Shown piece after piece: positions 51,782 through 60,133 of a stretch of 64,000 nucleotides of DNA. Numbering within the stretch: position 1 is the stretch's first letter; every line of letters begins with the position of its first letter. Source of the DNA: Candidatus Nitrosotenuis cloacae. Lineage in GTDB: Archaea; Thermoproteota; Nitrososphaeria; Nitrososphaerales; Nitrosopumilaceae. The notes beneath the pieces were generated by a model. The model ran no database searches, was not told where the DNA came from, and saw nothing but the letters and a program-made list of their open reading frames with translations. The stretch is from the NCBI RefSeq assembly GCF_026768455.1, contig NZ_JAPPVQ010000006.1, forward strand, positions 104,314-168,313. Direction: 5' to 3'. A program made the position numbers and the translations under genes.

Positions 51782-52375
51782 ATGGGTGTAGATTCTGCAT
51801 TAGAGAGAACTATAGAAAAAATTCTTCACACTACAGAAGACCAGATCCTATCGAGCCTCAAGGACGCACTCAAGTCCTCAAAAGACACCATTGCAAACTC
51901 CAACTCGGCACTGGAGCAGGAATACGACAAGATTGTCGCAGAGGGCAAAAAGGAGGCCGAAAAGCTGGAAAAGCAGCTGGTCGGAAACGCGGACCTGGAC
52001 TCGCGAAACAAGCAGCTCTTGCTAGTTGAAGAATCAATTGAGAGGGTCTTTGAGAAGGCAATCAAGAAGATCCAGGACACGAGCCGCGACGGCGAATATT
52101 CAAAATTAATCTCATCAATCATTACCGAGGCGATCGAGGCGATCGGCACAAAGGACGTCATAATTCAGACAAATTCAAAGGACAAGGCAGTGGTAGAGTC
52201 GCTGCTCTCCAAGTTTCCAGGTGCGACACTATCACCTGATGCGATAGATTGTCTTGGCGGAGTAAAGGTCCAATCAAAAGACAGGACAATGATTTTCGAT
52301 AATACTGTTGACGCAAGACTTGAACGCCTGAAGCCTTTAATAAGGAAAGATATTGCATCAAAATTCGGAAGGTAG
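51782..52375 (+). CDS. atpE: A-type ATP synthase subunit E
   Basis: 197 residues. N-terminal long helix forming the peripheral stalk ([40 protein letters not shown]) and a globular C-terminal alpha/beta domain ([40 protein letters not shown], which is the typical GG-V strand). Forms the stator stalk with the H-type subunit. First gene of the plus-strand ATP synthase operon; 5-bp gap before atpA. Confidence 0.92.
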   Translation: MGVDSALERTIEKILHTTEDQILSSLKDALKSSKDTIANSNSALEQEYDKIVAEGKKEAEKLEKQLVGNADLDSRNKQLLLVEESIERVFEKAIKKIQDTSRDGEYSKLISSIITEAIEAIGTKDVIIQTNSKDKAVVESLLSKFPGATLSPDAIDCLGGVKVQSKDRTMIFDNTVDARLERLKPLIRKDIASKFGR

Positions 52376-52380
52376 TTGGG

Positions 52381-54153
52381 ATGGTAGCAAAAGGAAGAAT
52401 AGTTTGGGTTAGCGGGCCGGCAGTAAAAGCAGACGGAATGTCTGAGGCAAAAATGTACGAGACCGTCTCAGTCGGAGACGCAAAACTCATCGGCGAGGTA
52501 ATTCGTCTTACAGGCGACGTAGCATTCATTCAAGTTTACGAATCAACAAGCGGACTAAAGCCGGGAGAGCCGGTGATAGGCACAGGAAACCCACTGAGCG
52601 TTCTGCTCGGACCGGGAATCATAGGACAGATTTACGATGGAATTCAAAGACCATTGAAGGACCTGGCAGACAAGTCCGGCTCGTTCATCGGAAGAGGAAT
52701 CACCACAACCCCAGTTGATCTAAAAAAGAAATACCACTTTACACCAAATGTAAAAGCAGGCGACGAGGTACATCCTGGCAGCGTAATTGGCACGGTCAAG
52801 GAGACGGACCTGATCGATCACAGCATCATGGTTCCACCGGACCACGCAGGAGGAAAAATCACCAAGATTGTAAGCGAGGGAGAATATGACTTGGAAACAG
52901 AGCTTGCTACCACATCTGAGAGCAAGACTCCACTAAAGATGTACCATTACTGGCCGGTAAGAAAGCCGCGACCGTACAAGAGCAGATACGACCCGACGGT
53001 GCCGTTACTCACAGGACAGAGGGTAATTGACACGTTCTTCCCAATTGCAAAGGGCGGAACAGGATCAATTCCAGGCGCGTTTGGAACCGGCAAGACAGTC
53101 ACACTTCACCAGATTGCCAAGTGGGCAGACTCACAAGTTGTAGTATACATCGGATGCGGCGAGAGGGGAAACGAGATGACTGAGGTGCTAGTGGAATTCC
53201 CGCACCTCAAGGACCCAAGAACCGGCAAGCCGCTCATGGACAGAACAGTGCTTGTGGCAAACACATCAAACATGCCGGTGGCAGCAAGAGAGGCTAGCAT
53301 CTACACGGGAGTAACAATTGCAGAATATTACAGAGACATGGGCAAGGACGTAGTCCTTGTGGCAGACTCTACAAGCAGATGGGCAGAGGCGCTCAGAGAG
53401 ATGAGCGGAAGACTCGAGGAGATGCCAGCAGAGGAAGGATACCCGTCATACTTGGCATCAAGATTAGCGGAATTCTACGAGCGAGCCGGACGTGTGAGAG
53501 CACAGGGCTCGCCTGACAGAGACGGCTCTGTGACCCTGATTGGAGCGGTGTCCCCATCGGGCGGAGACTTTACCGAGCCTGTCACCACACACACAATGAG
53601 ATTCATCAAGACGTTCTGGGCGCTAGATGCCAAGCTTGCATACTCTAGGCACTATCCGTCAATCAACTGGATGAACAGCTATTCCGGATATCTGGCGGAC
53701 ATTGGAAAGTGGTGGGGTGATAACGTCAGCAAGGACTGGTTTGAGCTAAGAAGAGAGGCATACGGCATCCTGCAAAGAGAGGACACGCTAAAAGAAATAG
53801 TCAGGCTGCTCGGTCCTGAGGCACTGCCAGACGAGGAAAAACTCATCTTGGAGGTTGCAAGAATGATAAAGATCGGCATCCTGCAGCAAAACTCCTTTGA
53901 CGACGTTGACACATACTGCAGCCCGCAAAAACAATTCAAGCTGTTGACGTTACTGGTAGACTTTTACAGAAAGGGACAGAATGCACTGAAGGAAGGCGCA
54001 TCACTGTCTGACATCAGAGCAATGCCAGTCATTGCCACCTTGCTGAAGGCAAGAATGGAGGTAAAAGAGGACGAGCTTGCAAAATTAGAATCAATCAGCT
54101 CCACAATCGGCGAGGAGTTCAAAAAGATCTCAGGAGTCAAAGTTACGGCATGA
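52381..54153 (+). CDS. atpA: A-type ATP synthase catalytic subunit A
   Basis: 590 residues. Walker A is GAFGTGKT, typical of V/A-type A subunits, with [12 protein letters not shown] and [20 protein letters not shown] after it. The non-homologous region of about 90 residues specific to A subunits ([20 protein letters not shown]) is present. Catalyses ATP synthesis at the AB interface. Its stop overlaps the atpB start by 4 bp. Confidence 0.98.
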   Translation: MVAKGRIVWVSGPAVKADGMSEAKMYETVSVGDAKLIGEVIRLTGDVAFIQVYESTSGLKPGEPVIGTGNPLSVLLGPGIIGQIYDGIQRPLKDLADKSGSFIGRGITTTPVDLKKKYHFTPNVKAGDEVHPGSVIGTVKETDLIDHSIMVPPDHAGGKITKIVSEGEYDLETELATTSESKTPLKMYHYWPVRKPRPYKSRYDPTVPLLTGQRVIDTFFPIAKGGTGSIPGAFGTGKTVTLHQIAKWADSQVVVYIGCGERGNEMTEVLVEFPHLKDPRTGKPLMDRTVLVANTSNMPVAAREASIYTGVTIAEYYRDMGKDVVLVADSTSRWAEALREMSGRLEEMPAEEGYPSYLASRLAEFYERAGRVRAQGSPDRDGSVTLIGAVSPSGGDFTEPVTTHTMRFIKTFWALDAKLAYSRHYPSINWMNSYSGYLADIGKWWGDNVSKDWFELRREAYGILQREDTLKEIVRLLGPEALPDEEKLILEVARMIKIGILQQNSFDDVDTYCSPQKQFKLLTLLVDFYRKGQNALKEGASLSDIRAMPVIATLLKARMEVKEDELAKLESISSTIGEEFKKISGVKVTA

Positions 54154-55532
54154 GCTCGCAGGGCGGAGTCCAGTACAGCAAAATTGCGGAGATCAAAGGA
54201 CCGCTTGTCATAGTTGACGGAGTAGAATCAGTTGCATTTGACGAACTAGTTGAAATCCAGACTGCAGAGGGAAAAAGACTCGGCAAGGTACTGGAGGTAG
54301 GAAACGGAAAGGCAATCGTCCAGGTGTTCGAGGGAACTACGGGACTTTCCATATCTGGAACAAGCGCCAAGTTCGCAGGCAAGGTCATGGAGATGCCAGT
54401 ATCAGAGCAGGTACTCGGAAGAGTATTTGACGGACTGGGAAGACCAATTGACGGACTGCCGGATCCGATCGCGGAAAAATTCATCGACATCAACGGAGAG
54501 CCGATGAACCCGGAGCAGAGGGAATACCCAAGGGATTTCATTCAGACAGGAGTTTCAGTAATCGACGGAATGTTGACGCTTGTCAGGGGACAAAAGCTTC
54601 CAATCTTTTCAGGCTCTGGCATGTCGCACAACATCCTTGCAGCGCAGGTGGCAAGGCAGGCGGCAGTGGTCGGAACTACCGACGAGTTCGCAGTGGTCTT
54701 TGCGGCAATCGGCGTGCAGTATTCAGAGGCGGAATATTTCAGAAGAAGCCTTGAGGAGTCGGGCGCGCTAAAACGCAGCGTGCTGTTTTTGAATTTGGCA
54801 GACGATCCGGCAATCGAGAGAATCATCACCCCAAGGGTCGCACTCACAGTGGCAGAGTACCTTGCGTATGACCTGGGCATTCACGTGCTTGTAATACTTA
54901 CTGACATGACAAACTATGCGGAGGCACTCAGGGAGATCAGCGCCGCAAGAGAGGAGGTGCCTGGAAGGAAGGGATATCCTGGATACCTGTACACCGACCT
55001 GTCCACCATATACGAAAGAGCAGGAAGGCTGAGGGGCAAGAAGGGCAGCGTAACGCAGATGCCGATTCTGACAATGCCGTCAGACGACATCACGCATCCG
55101 ATTCCGGATCTGACAGGCTACATCACAGAAGGGCAGATAGTATTGGGGCGTGACCTGTTCAGACAGGGAGTGTACCCGCCGGTAAACATCCTCATGAGCC
55201 TCTCAAGAATCATGAAGGACGGAATCGGCGAGGGAAGGACGAGGGCGGACCACCAGGAGATATCAAATCAGAATTACGACGCTTATTCCAGGGCACAAGA
55301 GGTGAGGGCGCTTGCAGGAATCGTAGGCAAGGCAGGACTCACAGGAGTGGACCTCAAATACCTGGAGGTGGGAGACGACTTTGAAAAAGAGTTCCTCACG
55401 CAGGGCGTGGACGAGAACAGGACCATCGAGGAGACGCTGTCCCTGCAGTGGAAGGTCGCATCACTATTACCAAAGAACGAGCTAACCAAAGTCAAAGACA
55501 AGTTTATCGACCAATACTATAAGGAAAGATAG
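54150..55532 (+). CDS. atpB: A-type ATP synthase regulatory subunit B
   Basis: 460 residues. [17 protein letters not shown] stands where A subunits have a P-loop, so it is non-catalytic, as expected. [40 protein letters not shown] and [20 protein letters not shown] are family hallmarks. Forms the alternating AB hexamer. Four-bp overlap with atpA and a 4-bp gap before atpD. Confidence 0.98.
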   Translation: MSSQGGVQYSKIAEIKGPLVIVDGVESVAFDELVEIQTAEGKRLGKVLEVGNGKAIVQVFEGTTGLSISGTSAKFAGKVMEMPVSEQVLGRVFDGLGRPIDGLPDPIAEKFIDINGEPMNPEQREYPRDFIQTGVSVIDGMLTLVRGQKLPIFSGSGMSHNILAAQVARQAAVVGTTDEFAVVFAAIGVQYSEAEYFRRSLEESGALKRSVLFLNLADDPAIERIITPRVALTVAEYLAYDLGIHVLVILTDMTNYAEALREISAAREEVPGRKGYPGYLYTDLSTIYERAGRLRGKKGSVTQMPILTMPSDDITHPIPDLTGYITEGQIVLGRDLFRQGVYPPVNILMSLSRIMKDGIGEGRTRADHQEISNQNYDAYSRAQEVRALAGIVGKAGLTGVDLKYLEVGDDFEKEFLTQGVDENRTIEETLSLQWKVASLLPKNELTKVKDKFIDQYYKER

Positions 55533-55536
55533 CTAA

Positions 55537-56169
55537 ATGTCGTTTGGACAGAACGTTGCAGCAACAAAGATTGAGCTGCTAAAATACAAGCGTTCGAGTC
55601 AGGTCGCAACGATGGTACAAAAGATTCTCGACGACAAACGCAAGGTGCTTTTAAAAAACATCGAGGAGATGATCACGGAGGCAAACAAGGCGCGGGGCGG
55701 AATATGGGAGCCGCTCCAGGACATCTACAAGTCGGTAAACGACGCATACCTGTCCCTTGGAACTGCGACCGTCGACTCTACTGCGCAGTCCACTCCGGCA
55801 GTCATGGAGGTGGACACGAAAATAAAGAGAATAGTCGACGTGTCGATTCCGACGCTGAACGTAACTGAAAAGGACACAAAGTCGATGCCCTACGGGTTTG
55901 CCGACACCAACTCTTCAATTGACAGGGCGGCAAAGCAGATCAAGGTGGCGCTGCCAAAGATATGCAAGGCAGCAGAGTACGAAAACTCTATCTTTGCGCT
56001 CGCAAAGGCGTTAGAAAAGACGCAAAAGCTGCTAAATGCGCTGGAAAATGTAATTATTCCGCAGTACAGGCTGCGAATAAAGTTCATCCTGTCTACGCTC
56101 GAGGAAAGGGAGAGGGAGGAATTCGCAAGATTAAAAAAAGTAAAGGCGGTAATGGAGAAGAAGAAGTAA
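55537..56169 (+). CDS. atpD: A-type ATP synthase subunit D
   Basis: 210 residues: two long antiparallel helices (ATKIELLKYKRSSQVATMVQ; RLRIKFILSTLEEREREEFA RLKKVKAV) that form the central rotor shaft inside the AB hexamer. ALEKTQKLLNALENVIIPQY is diagnostic of V/A-type subunit D. Followed after one base by the small stalk-like gene. Confidence 0.95.
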   Translation: MSFGQNVAATKIELLKYKRSSQVATMVQKILDDKRKVLLKNIEEMITEANKARGGIWEPLQDIYKSVNDAYLSLGTATVDSTAQSTPAVMEVDTKIKRIVDVSIPTLNVTEKDTKSMPYGFADTNSSIDRAAKQIKVALPKICKAAEYENSIFALAKALEKTQKLLNALENVIIPQYRLRIKFILSTLEEREREEFARLKKVKAVMEKKK

Positions 56170-56170
56170 A

Positions 56171-56317
56171 ATGGCAAAACAAGATATCAAAAAACTATTG
56201 GATGATGCAAATGCGGCACTGGACTCAGAGTATGACAACCAGGTCGACGCAGTCAAGGCAGAGATCAAAACATTCAAAGCTAAAACACTTGACAAAATCC
56301 AAAAAAATATACCATGA
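56171..56317 (+). CDS. Small helical ATP-synthase-cluster protein (48 aa)
   Basis: 48 residues: MAKQDIKKLLDDANAALDSE, then YDNQVDAVKAEIKTFKAKTLDKIQKNIP. One continuous amphipathic helix with repeats of Ala and Lys/Glu, similar in style to the N-terminal stalk part of subunits E and H. It starts one base after the atpD stop, so it is cotranscribed. It may be a truncated stalk (H-like) subunit; no membrane segment. The atpK promoter lies over its 3' end. Confidence 0.65.
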   Translation: MAKQDIKKLLDDANAALDSEYDNQVDAVKAEIKTFKAKTLDKIQKNIP

Positions 56318-56341
56318 TTTAAATAAAGGAAATTTTGGAGC
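56318..56341 (+). promoter_or_regulatory. Internal atpK promoter sharing the ATP synthase spacing
   Basis: TTTAAA (56318-56323), 11 bases, then TTGGAGC (56335-56341). This is the same TATA to TTGGAGC distance as in the atpC and atpE promoters, though the bases between differ. It would give extra transcript of the ring subunit, which is needed in many copies. Confidence 0.6.
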
Positions 56342-56351
56342 GTAATTGAAA

Positions 56352-56663
56352 ATGAAACCTATCTCATTATTGCTATTAGCAACAGTGGTATCACTTTCAG
56401 CAATGACAGGACTTGCCTTTGCGGCCGAAGAAGGCGCAGCAACAGGTGGGGACTCTGGCTCACTCAAAATCTTGGGTGCAGGTCTGGCATTTGGTCTTGC
56501 AGCATTTGGCGCAGGCATCGGTCTGGGCTATGTAGGTTCTGCAGGTCTGGCTGTCATCAGTGAGAATCCGGCGTTACAGTCCAAAGTATTCATCTTCGTA
56601 GGTATGGTCGAGTCAATCGCAATCTACGGAATAGTCATGATGTTCATTATCTTGGGACAGTAA
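56352..56663 (+). CDS. atpK: A-type ATP synthase proteolipid subunit K
   Basis: 103 residues from the ATG at 56352; a TTG at 56346 is in frame and also fits the promoter. A signal peptide (MKPISLLLLATVVSLSAMTG, cleavage after LAFA) precedes two TM helices (ILGAGLAFGLAAFGAGIGLG; FIFVGMVESIAIYGIVMMFI). The ion-binding Glu is in VGMVESIAIYG. Forms the rotating membrane ring. Poly-T runs follow. Confidence 0.93.
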   Translation: MKPISLLLLATVVSLSAMTGLAFAAEEGAATGGDSGSLKILGAGLAFGLAAFGAGIGLGYVGSAGLAVISENPALQSKVFIFVGMVESIAIYGIVMMFIILGQ

Positions 56664-56710
56664 ATCCCGCTCGTTTTAGATTTTTTAAAACTATTTTTTG
56701 ACGGTATTTT
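56664..56710 (+). terminator. Poly-T terminator of the ATP synthase operon
   Basis: Three T-runs (GTTTTAG, ATTTTTT, CTATTTTTTG and a fourth TATTTTTT) follow the atpK stop on the plus strand, an archaeal intrinsic terminator. The convergent pyrI gene ends at 56711. Confidence 0.65.
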
Positions 56711-57172
56711 TTAACAGTATTTCAGCTGGTTTACGTCGAGCACCCTGGTGCAGTACTTGCACTTGAGGACGAGCACGTTCTTGTCGATTACGTCCATCAC
56801 CGACTCGATGTGCTCGCTGCTGTTTGTGATGCAGTCAGGGTTTGAGCACCGGAATATCTTTTCTATCTTGTTTGGGAGCGTGACGCGCCGCTTTTCCACC
56901 AGCTTGTAGTCCTTGATTATGTTGACGGTTGCCTTTGGCGATATCACCGCAAGCTTGTTGGTGTCATAGTCTTCAAGGTACCTGTTCTCGACCTTGATGA
57001 TGTCTTTTTTGTTGAATTTGCCGCTTGGCACGTTGAGGGCTATTGTGATGACCTCGCCGTCCTTGCCGTCTATTCCCAACGCGTCCAGCACCTTGAGGCC
57101 CTTTCCGCCCTCGATGTGGTCAATGACGGTGCCGTCCTTTATCCGTCTGACTATCAGGTTTGATTCCTGCAT
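56711..57172 (-). CDS. pyrI: Aspartate carbamoyltransferase regulatory subunit
   Basis: 153 residues. N-terminal nucleotide-binding domain (LIVRRIKDGTVIDHIEGGKG) and C-terminal zinc domain (FRCSNPDCITNSS ... LKCKYCTRVLDV), C-x4-C ... C-x2-C. Binds CTP/ATP and allosterically controls PyrB. Unlike the common pyrBI order, here it is divergent from pyrB, with 41 bp between starts. TATA GATATATAC lies 25 bp before its ATG. Confidence 0.96.
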   Translation of the reverse strand: MQESNLIVRRIKDGTVIDHIEGGKGLKVLDALGIDGKDGEVITIALNVPSGKFNKKDIIKVENRYLEDYDTNKLAVISPKATVNIIKDYKLVEKRRVTLPNKIEKIFRCSNPDCITNSSEHIESVMDVIDKNVLVLKCKYCTRVLDVNQLKYC

Positions 57173-57213
57173 CAGAATACTTTGTATACTAACCTGTATA
57201 TATCATTGAAAGT
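57173..57213. promoter_or_regulatory. Interleaved divergent pyrI/pyrB promoters
   Basis: In 41 bp, TTGTATACTA (about 57180-57189) lies 27-28 bp before pyrB, and on the minus strand GATATATAC (about 57193-57201) lies 25 bp before pyrI. Each TATA box is nearer the other gene, so the two initiation complexes overlap and cannot both be bound at once. Confidence 0.6.
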
Positions 57214-58143
57214 ATGAACGAGTTTTACGACCAGGACATCATATCTGTAAAGGACCTGGACAAGTCAAAGTTTGAGAAGATATTTTCGGCAACGGACAAG
57301 ATAATCAGGATGGACCCGACAGAGAGGCGCGAGCTTGGGCGGGGAAAGACGCTGGGGTACCTGTTCTTTGAGCCGTCCACAAGGACGAGACTCAGCTTCC
57401 AGGCCGCAATGGCGCTGATAGGGGGCTCGTCGCTTGGAATTGCCGACGTGTCATCGTCGTCCACAAAAAAGGGGGAAAGCCTTGCGGACACGGTGCGGAT
57501 GATGTCAATTTACTCGGACGTGCTTGCGCTGCGCCACCCACTGGACGGCTCCAGCAGATTTGCAGCAGAGATATCAAGCAAGCCCGTGCTCAACGGGGGG
57601 AGCGGAACGGAGGAGCACCCGACGCAGGCCATCCAGGATCTGTACACGATAAAAAAAGAAAAGGGAAAGATTGACGGACTGAAGATCGGAATAGTCGGAG
57701 ACCTAAAGTACGGAAGGACCATCTACTCGCTCCTGTACGCCCTGTCAAATTACGACGTGGACATCCGGCTGATATCGCCAGAGGCGCTCAAAATACGGGC
57801 CGACTCTATCTATGAGATGCAGAAAAAGATGTCACTAACAGAGTCAACGAACCTGGACGAGGTCATCGACGAGCTGGACGTGGTGTACGTGACTAGGATC
57901 CAGAAGGAGCGATTCCCGGACGAGGAGGAGTACCAGAAGGTGCGGGGCAGCTACAAGATAGGCCTAGACATGGTCGGAAAGATGAAGGAAAGCTCGATAA
58001 TACTGCACCCGCTGCCAAGAATCGACGAGATATCTACGGACGTTGACAACACAAAGCAGGCGCGCTACTTTAAGCAGGCAGAGTACGGCAAGTTCACACG
58101 CGCCACGCTGCTTGCGCTGATACTAAACGAGAACTGGCAGTAG
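57214..58143 (+). CDS. pyrB: Aspartate carbamoyltransferase catalytic subunit
   Basis: 309 residues. The phosphate site STRTRLSF, the HPTQAIQDLYTI segment and HPLPRIDEIS are the ATCase signature; KKGESLADTVRMMS holds the catalytic Lys. Makes carbamoyl-aspartate, the first committed pyrimidine step. Fits with pyrH and tmk elsewhere in the window. Convergent with the matrixin-like protease gene, 1 bp apart. Confidence 0.97.
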   Translation: MNEFYDQDIISVKDLDKSKFEKIFSATDKIIRMDPTERRELGRGKTLGYLFFEPSTRTRLSFQAAMALIGGSSLGIADVSSSSTKKGESLADTVRMMSIYSDVLALRHPLDGSSRFAAEISSKPVLNGGSGTEEHPTQAIQDLYTIKKEKGKIDGLKIGIVGDLKYGRTIYSLLYALSNYDVDIRLISPEALKIRADSIYEMQKKMSLTESTNLDEVIDELDVVYVTRIQKERFPDEEEYQKVRGSYKIGLDMVGKMKESSIILHPLPRIDEISTDVDNTKQARYFKQAEYGKFTRATLLALILNENWQ

Positions 58144-58144
58144 A

Positions 58145-59119
58145 CTACTTTTTGCAGACCGTCTGGCTTGCCTCGTTGGCATTGTAGAGGTCCCTTATTG
58201 CATCCACGTTGCACTCTGTGATGTACGGGATGGTCATGTCTATGGTGGGGGCCATCAGGTCCTCGGGCGCTGTGGAGTGCCCAAGGCCCAGTGCGTGGCC
58301 GAACTCGTGGCGCAGTATCGTACCAAGCTGCTCGTCTGTGAGGTTTGAAATGTCGTATATCGTGATGAACGACTTTAGGATCTCGTTTTCCTCCGTGATG
58401 GACTTGGTGTAGCCGGTGTAGCCGTCGGAGTCCTTGATGTTTGAGAGTGTGATGATGATGTCGCCTTCTCCGCCTGAGCTGTCCACAAAGTTGAACTTTG
58501 TGGGCAGGTTGTACTTTGTGTCCCCATCTACGCTCTTTAGCGCGCCGGCCCACCCCTCATAGTACGTGGACGTGGATCCCTTTGGGCCCTTGTGCACGAT
58601 AGAGTCGTCAAACTCGACGGTCTTCTCGGACGCTATTGCGTTGCGTATTACATCTAGCTGGTGGTCCGTGACGCGGGGCGACTTGAGGATGTTTACGTTG
58701 AGTGTGGTGCCCACCAGCCTCCACGACTTCCACGTGTCTACGGTATCGCCGCGGAGATTCTCGGTAAAGTACCTGGTCTTCATGGCAGTCGGCGACTGGG
58801 GTGAATCTGTAACTGTGTCTGCTACGCCTGAAAACATTATCATCAGAAATATCGCCGGCAGCACTGCAAGCTCTGCGATAAGCAGGGTTTTTGATCTGGA
58901 TTTTTTTATCTCTTTTTGGATCTTTGTTATCTCGCTTACCAACTCGTTTTCGTGCTGCCTTAGGTCGCTGACGGTTCGCCCCTCGACTAGGTCAAGTGCG
59001 TCCCACTCGGTGCTCCTGTCTTTTTTTTCCAGCAGTTTTATCTGGTCAGTTGTCTGGCTGAGCTCCTTTTTCATCAGGTCTAGGTGCTCTCTTAGCCGGC
59101 CAATCGACTTGTCTGCCAT
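58145..59119 (-). CDS. Matrixin-like zinc metalloprotease, membrane-anchored
   Basis: 324 residues. N-terminal cytosolic coiled coil (LREHLDLMKKELSQTTDQIK), one TM (LLIAELAVLPAIFLMIMF), then an extracytoplasmic matrixin domain with HEFGHALGLGHS (H-E-x2-H-x2-G-x2-H) and DLMAPTID, where LM matches the Met-turn. EGDIIITLSNI and GYTGYTKSI precede the active helix. It likely cleaves envelope proteins. Stop TGA of the upstream CBS gene is one base from this ATG, so they are coupled. Confidence 0.9.
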   Translation of the reverse strand: MADKSIGRLREHLDLMKKELSQTTDQIKLLEKKDRSTEWDALDLVEGRTVSDLRQHENELVSEITKIQKEIKKSRSKTLLIAELAVLPAIFLMIMFSGVADTVTDSPQSPTAMKTRYFTENLRGDTVDTWKSWRLVGTTLNVNILKSPRVTDHQLDVIRNAIASEKTVEFDDSIVHKGPKGSTSTYYEGWAGALKSVDGDTKYNLPTKFNFVDSSGGEGDIIITLSNIKDSDGYTGYTKSITEENEILKSFITIYDISNLTDEQLGTILRHEFGHALGLGHSTAPEDLMAPTIDMTIPYITECNVDAIRDLYNANEASQTVCKK

Positions 59120-59120
59120 C

Positions 59121-60014
59121 TCAGATCTCCTTGCAAATCACATCCAGGATGCTGTAAGGGGTGATGATCTGCTCCTGTGTCATCACGTACGGGTACTTTA
59201 GGTTCAGCATGACCTTGCAGATCTCTGCAAGCGTGAGCTTTTCTGATATCAGCGTCGGCGTGATTGTCTTAAAGGTGCTGGCGCTAAGCTCGAGCAGCCT
59301 GTCGTTGTTGCACCCGTTGAGCTCCTTTATCCTGTCAAGCAGCACCTCGTAGCTTACAAAAGAGACGTCGTCCTTTAGCGCCAGGAACCGGTTCTCGTCC
59401 TGTTCAAGCTTGCGTATGATGTCGCCTACCGTGTCGTCGCGGTTGAACGTGGAGATCTTGTTCTTTGGCATGGACGCCGCAGTTATGTCGGACCTGCACA
59501 GCGAGCCGATCTCGATTACCTGCCTGATTGAGAACTGTGAAAAGTTCTTTCGGTCGTTTTCAATCACGGTAAAGTGGTTGTTCGTCTTGCTCATGCGGTT
59601 CAGCACGCTTGCAATGTTTACGTTTCTTGAATCGATGTGAAAGTCTGCGTTCATTATCTTTGAGGCGCTTTCCTCAAAGTACTGCGTAGTGGGGTTTTTC
59701 TGCAGGCCGGATATTATCTGCTGGACGTCAATGGTGCCTATTGGGAAGCCGTCCTCGATTACCACTAGGTTGTTTGTGACGTCTGATATTCTGGACAGCA
59801 TGGACGCGGCAATCCAGATGTTGTCGTGCGCAGTTATGGTGGAAATTGGAATTGACAAAAGGGAATACGGGAGTACCTCCTCAAAGGAGCAGACGTCAAG
59901 CGAGATGTCCTCGCCGTTTAGAAGCGACTGGAAGACCAGGGACTTTTTTGCCTTGGGGGAATTTTTTAGTATTCTTCCAAGTCTTCCGTTTAGTCCCAGT
60001 TTAGCTATTTCCAT
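59121..60014 (-). CDS. CBS-domain protein
   Basis: 297 residues with up to four CBS-like units: SIPISTITAHDNIWIAASML / DVTNNLVVIEDGFPIGTIDV; ASKIMNADFHIDSRNVNIAS / NHFTVIENDRK; ISTFNRDDTVGDIIRKLEQD / ENRFLALKDD; and LTLAEICKVMLNLKYPYVMT. CBS pairs bind adenine nucleotides and act as energy sensors. One base separates it from the protease gene, which suggests an energy-linked control of that protease by inference. Confidence 0.8.
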   Translation of the reverse strand: MEIAKLGLNGRLGRILKNSPKAKKSLVFQSLLNGEDISLDVCSFEEVLPYSLLSIPISTITAHDNIWIAASMLSRISDVTNNLVVIEDGFPIGTIDVQQIISGLQKNPTTQYFEESASKIMNADFHIDSRNVNIASVLNRMSKTNNHFTVIENDRKNFSQFSIRQVIEIGSLCRSDITAASMPKNKISTFNRDDTVGDIIRKLEQDENRFLALKDDVSFVSYEVLLDRIKELNGCNNDRLLELSASTFKTITPTLISEKLTLAEICKVMLNLKYPYVMTQEQIITPYSILDVICKEI

Positions 60015-60133
60015 TCAACTCCTTGTATCTATCGTTTCAAGACAAATTTGATAATCAAGCTGATGTTCGAACTGAACATACGATTTTCTGTCTGTTTAAT
60101 AAAACAGAAAACCGATCCGACAATTTAGAAAAT

